A stretch of 6,780 nt of DNA from an uncultured Eubacteriales bacterium (GTDB lineage Bacteria > Bacillota > Clostridia > UBA1381 > UBA9506). How positions within the stretch are numbered: the stretch's first letter is position 1; the number at the start of each line of letters is the position of its first letter. The stretch is from NCBI GenBank assembly GCA_902478395.1, contig CABSKZ010000161.1:1-6780 (forward strand), in the 5' to 3' direction. Below, piece by piece: positions 5,601 through 6,780 of the stretch. The notes under the pieces were generated by a model. That model had not been told where the DNA came from. It saw only the letters and a list, made by a program, of their open reading frames with translations, and ran no database searches. Made by a program: the position numbers and the translations under genes.

Positions 5601-5608
5601 AAAAACAG

Positions 5609-6780
5609 GTGTTTGAATTTGATACGGAGAATACGAACATTGCGCAAATAAAGGTTGTGGGTGTCGGCGGCGGAGGCAACAATGCCGTAAACCGCATGAT
5701 TGATTTTGGCTTGAAAAGCGTCGATTTTATTTCTATTAATACGGACAAGCAGGTTTTGCTCAGTTCACAGGCGACGCAGAAAATCCAGATTGGGGATAAG
5801 CTGACGAAGGGCCTCGGTGCAGGTGCGAATCCGGAAATTGGTGCGAAAGCGGCGGAGGAGAGCCGCGAGGAAATCGCGCAGGCGATTGCCGGGAGCGACA
5901 TGGTATTTGTAACCGGCGGCATGGGAGGCGGAACTGGAACCGGTGCGGCGCCAGTTGTTGCGAGCATTGCGAAGGAAATGGGGATTTTGACGGTTGGTAT
6001 TGTAACAAAACCGTTTATGTTTGAAGGCCGCCAGAGAATGGCCAATGCAGAAGAAGGCATCCGGAATTTGAAACCGGCAGTTGATGCGCTGGTTACCATC
6101 CCGAATGACCGTTTGCTTCAGGTTTCAAATCAGCATACGACGTTCGTGGACGCGTTTAAAATGGCGGACGACGTGCTCCGTCAGGGTGTTCAGGGTATTT
6201 CCGACCTGATTTCCGGCAATGGATACATAAACGTCGACTTTGCCGACGTGGTTACCATTATGAAAAACACAGGAATCGCGCACATGGGTGTTGGCCGGGC
6301 CTCCGGAGAGCACCGTGCAGAGGAAGCGGTTAAGATGGCGATTTCCAGCCCGCTTCTGGAAACCTCGATTGACGGCGCTCGCGGCGTTCTGTTCAACATT
6401 ACAGGCGGCAGCGATTTAGGCATGTTTGAAATCAATGCGGCGGCCGAGCTTGTCAACGAAGCAGTCGATCCGAACGCAAACATCATTTTGGGTGCGGCTC
6501 TGGACGAATCCTTGAAGGATGAAATTGTGATCACGGTTATTGCGACTGGCTTTGAAAATGCGGCAAAAGAAGAAAAACCGGTGAACCTGTTTTCGAACCC
6601 TGTCTTTTCAGGCGGAGCTTCTGGCTCTGCGGGTTCCAGGCCTGCCATGAACAATCCGTCCATGACGAATCCTGGATTCAATTCAAGACCCAGTTTTTCA
6701 AATTTGAATAGACAGAAAGAGGAGCAGAACGACAACAGTTCCATCGATATTCCTCCTTTCCTGAACAGAAACAGAATGAT
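5609..6780 (+). CDS. ftsZ: FtsZ, tubulin-like cell division GTPase, 3' end just outside window
   Basis: FtsZ polymerises with GTP into the cytokinetic Z ring under the membrane at mid-cell. 390 residues are visible from GTG 5609, and the frame stays open to the window end. The nucleotide-binding domain has VGVGGGGNNAVNRM (17-30), the tubulin signature GGMGGGTGTG (103-112) and TKPFMFEGRQR (133-143). The central helix region reads AFKMADDVLRQGVQGISDLI (182-201). The T7 synergy loop NVDFAD carries Asn208, Asp210 and Asp213, which complete the GTPase site of the neighbouring subunit. The C-terminal domain runs to about 320, followed by a Ser/Asn/Pro-rich linker (about 325-376). The conserved tail DIPPFLNRNR (380-389), the docking site for membrane anchors such as FtsA and SepF, shows that only a few residues are missing. 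It has its own promoter and is not preceded by ftsA. Confidence 0.98.
   Translation, partial: MFEFDTENTNIAQIKVVGVGGGGNNAVNRMIDFGLKSVDFISINTDKQVLLSSQATQKIQIGDKLTKGLGAGANPEIGAKAAEESREEIAQAIAGSDMVFVTGGMGGGTGTGAAPVVASIAKEMGILTVGIVTKPFMFEGRQRMANAEEGIRNLKPAVDALVTIPNDRLLQVSNQHTTFVDAFKMADDVLRQGVQGISDLISGNGYINVDFADVVTIMKNTGIAHMGVGRASGEHRAEEAVKMAISSPLLETSIDGARGVLFNITGGSDLGMFEINAAAELVNEAVDPNANIILGAALDESLKDEIVITVIATGFENAAKEEKPVNLFSNPVFSGGASGSAGSRPAMNNPSMTNPGFNSRPSFSNLNRQKEEQNDNSSIDIPPFLNRNRM

Noticed and set aside
5559..5651. Small + strand frame starting ATG 5559 in the ftsZ leader, about 30 codons
   Set aside because: No Shine-Dalgarno precedes it, it runs out of frame into ftsZ, and the product is basic and featureless. 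A leader peptide cannot be excluded but is not supported.
5536..6099. 187-codon open frame on the minus strand over the ftsZ 5' region
   Set aside because: Antisense to the FtsZ GTPase domain, with a Pro/Ser-rich product and no family features.
6190..6744. 184-codon open frame on the minus strand opposite ftsZ
   Set aside because: It is antisense to conserved FtsZ coding sequence, has a low-complexity Ser/Ala/Pro-rich product and no recognisable domain; it is a shadow of codon bias.

Overview
The window is a stretch of the dcw (division and cell wall) cluster, all on the + strand. The gene content and order point to a Gram-positive member of the Firmicutes, most likely class Clostridia. The clues are an FtsW/SpoVE-type SEDS protein, MurG, MurA, DivIB/FtsQ, a DUF881 protein, the small basic protein Sbp (DUF1290) and FtsZ. 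DUF881 and DUF1290 genes beside ftsZ are a Gram-positive signature. The moderate G+C content by eye and the use of murA rather than murB after murG fit Clostridia better than Bacillus. The genus cannot be named from the sequence alone.

Layout: 1-958 is the 3' part of ftsW (5' end outside the window). 1067-2167 is murG. 2253-3503 is murA. 3539-4387 is divIB/ftsQ. 4380-5126 is a DUF881 membrane-anchored coiled-coil protein. 5123-5470 is sbp. 5609-6780 is ftsZ, lacking at most a few C-terminal codons. From murA to sbp the genes are tightly packed: 35 nt between murA and divIB, then an 8-nt and a 4-nt overlap. Three longer gaps lie before murG (108 nt), murA (85 nt) and ftsZ (138 nt). No gene-free stretch exceeds 300 bases.

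Function: MurA commits UDP-GlcNAc to peptidoglycan precursor synthesis. MurG makes lipid II on the inner membrane face. The SEDS protein polymerises lipid II. DivIB belongs to the divisome subcomplex that controls septal synthesis, and FtsZ builds the cytokinetic ring. DUF881 and Sbp are conserved companions of unknown function.

The most notable non-coding signals are in the gaps. The murG-murA gap can fold into a nested RNA structure: a 12-bp perfect stem, an inner stem capped by a UNCG-type tetraloop, and an outer 7-bp helix that covers part of the murA Shine-Dalgarno sequence. A smaller perfect hairpin precedes the murG ribosome binding site. ftsZ has its own strong extended -10 promoter, with an AT-rich upstream region and nearby dyads. 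A second extended -10 match lies inside divIB. ftsA is absent from its usual place before ftsZ. No mobile element, tRNA, rRNA or CRISPR array was seen.
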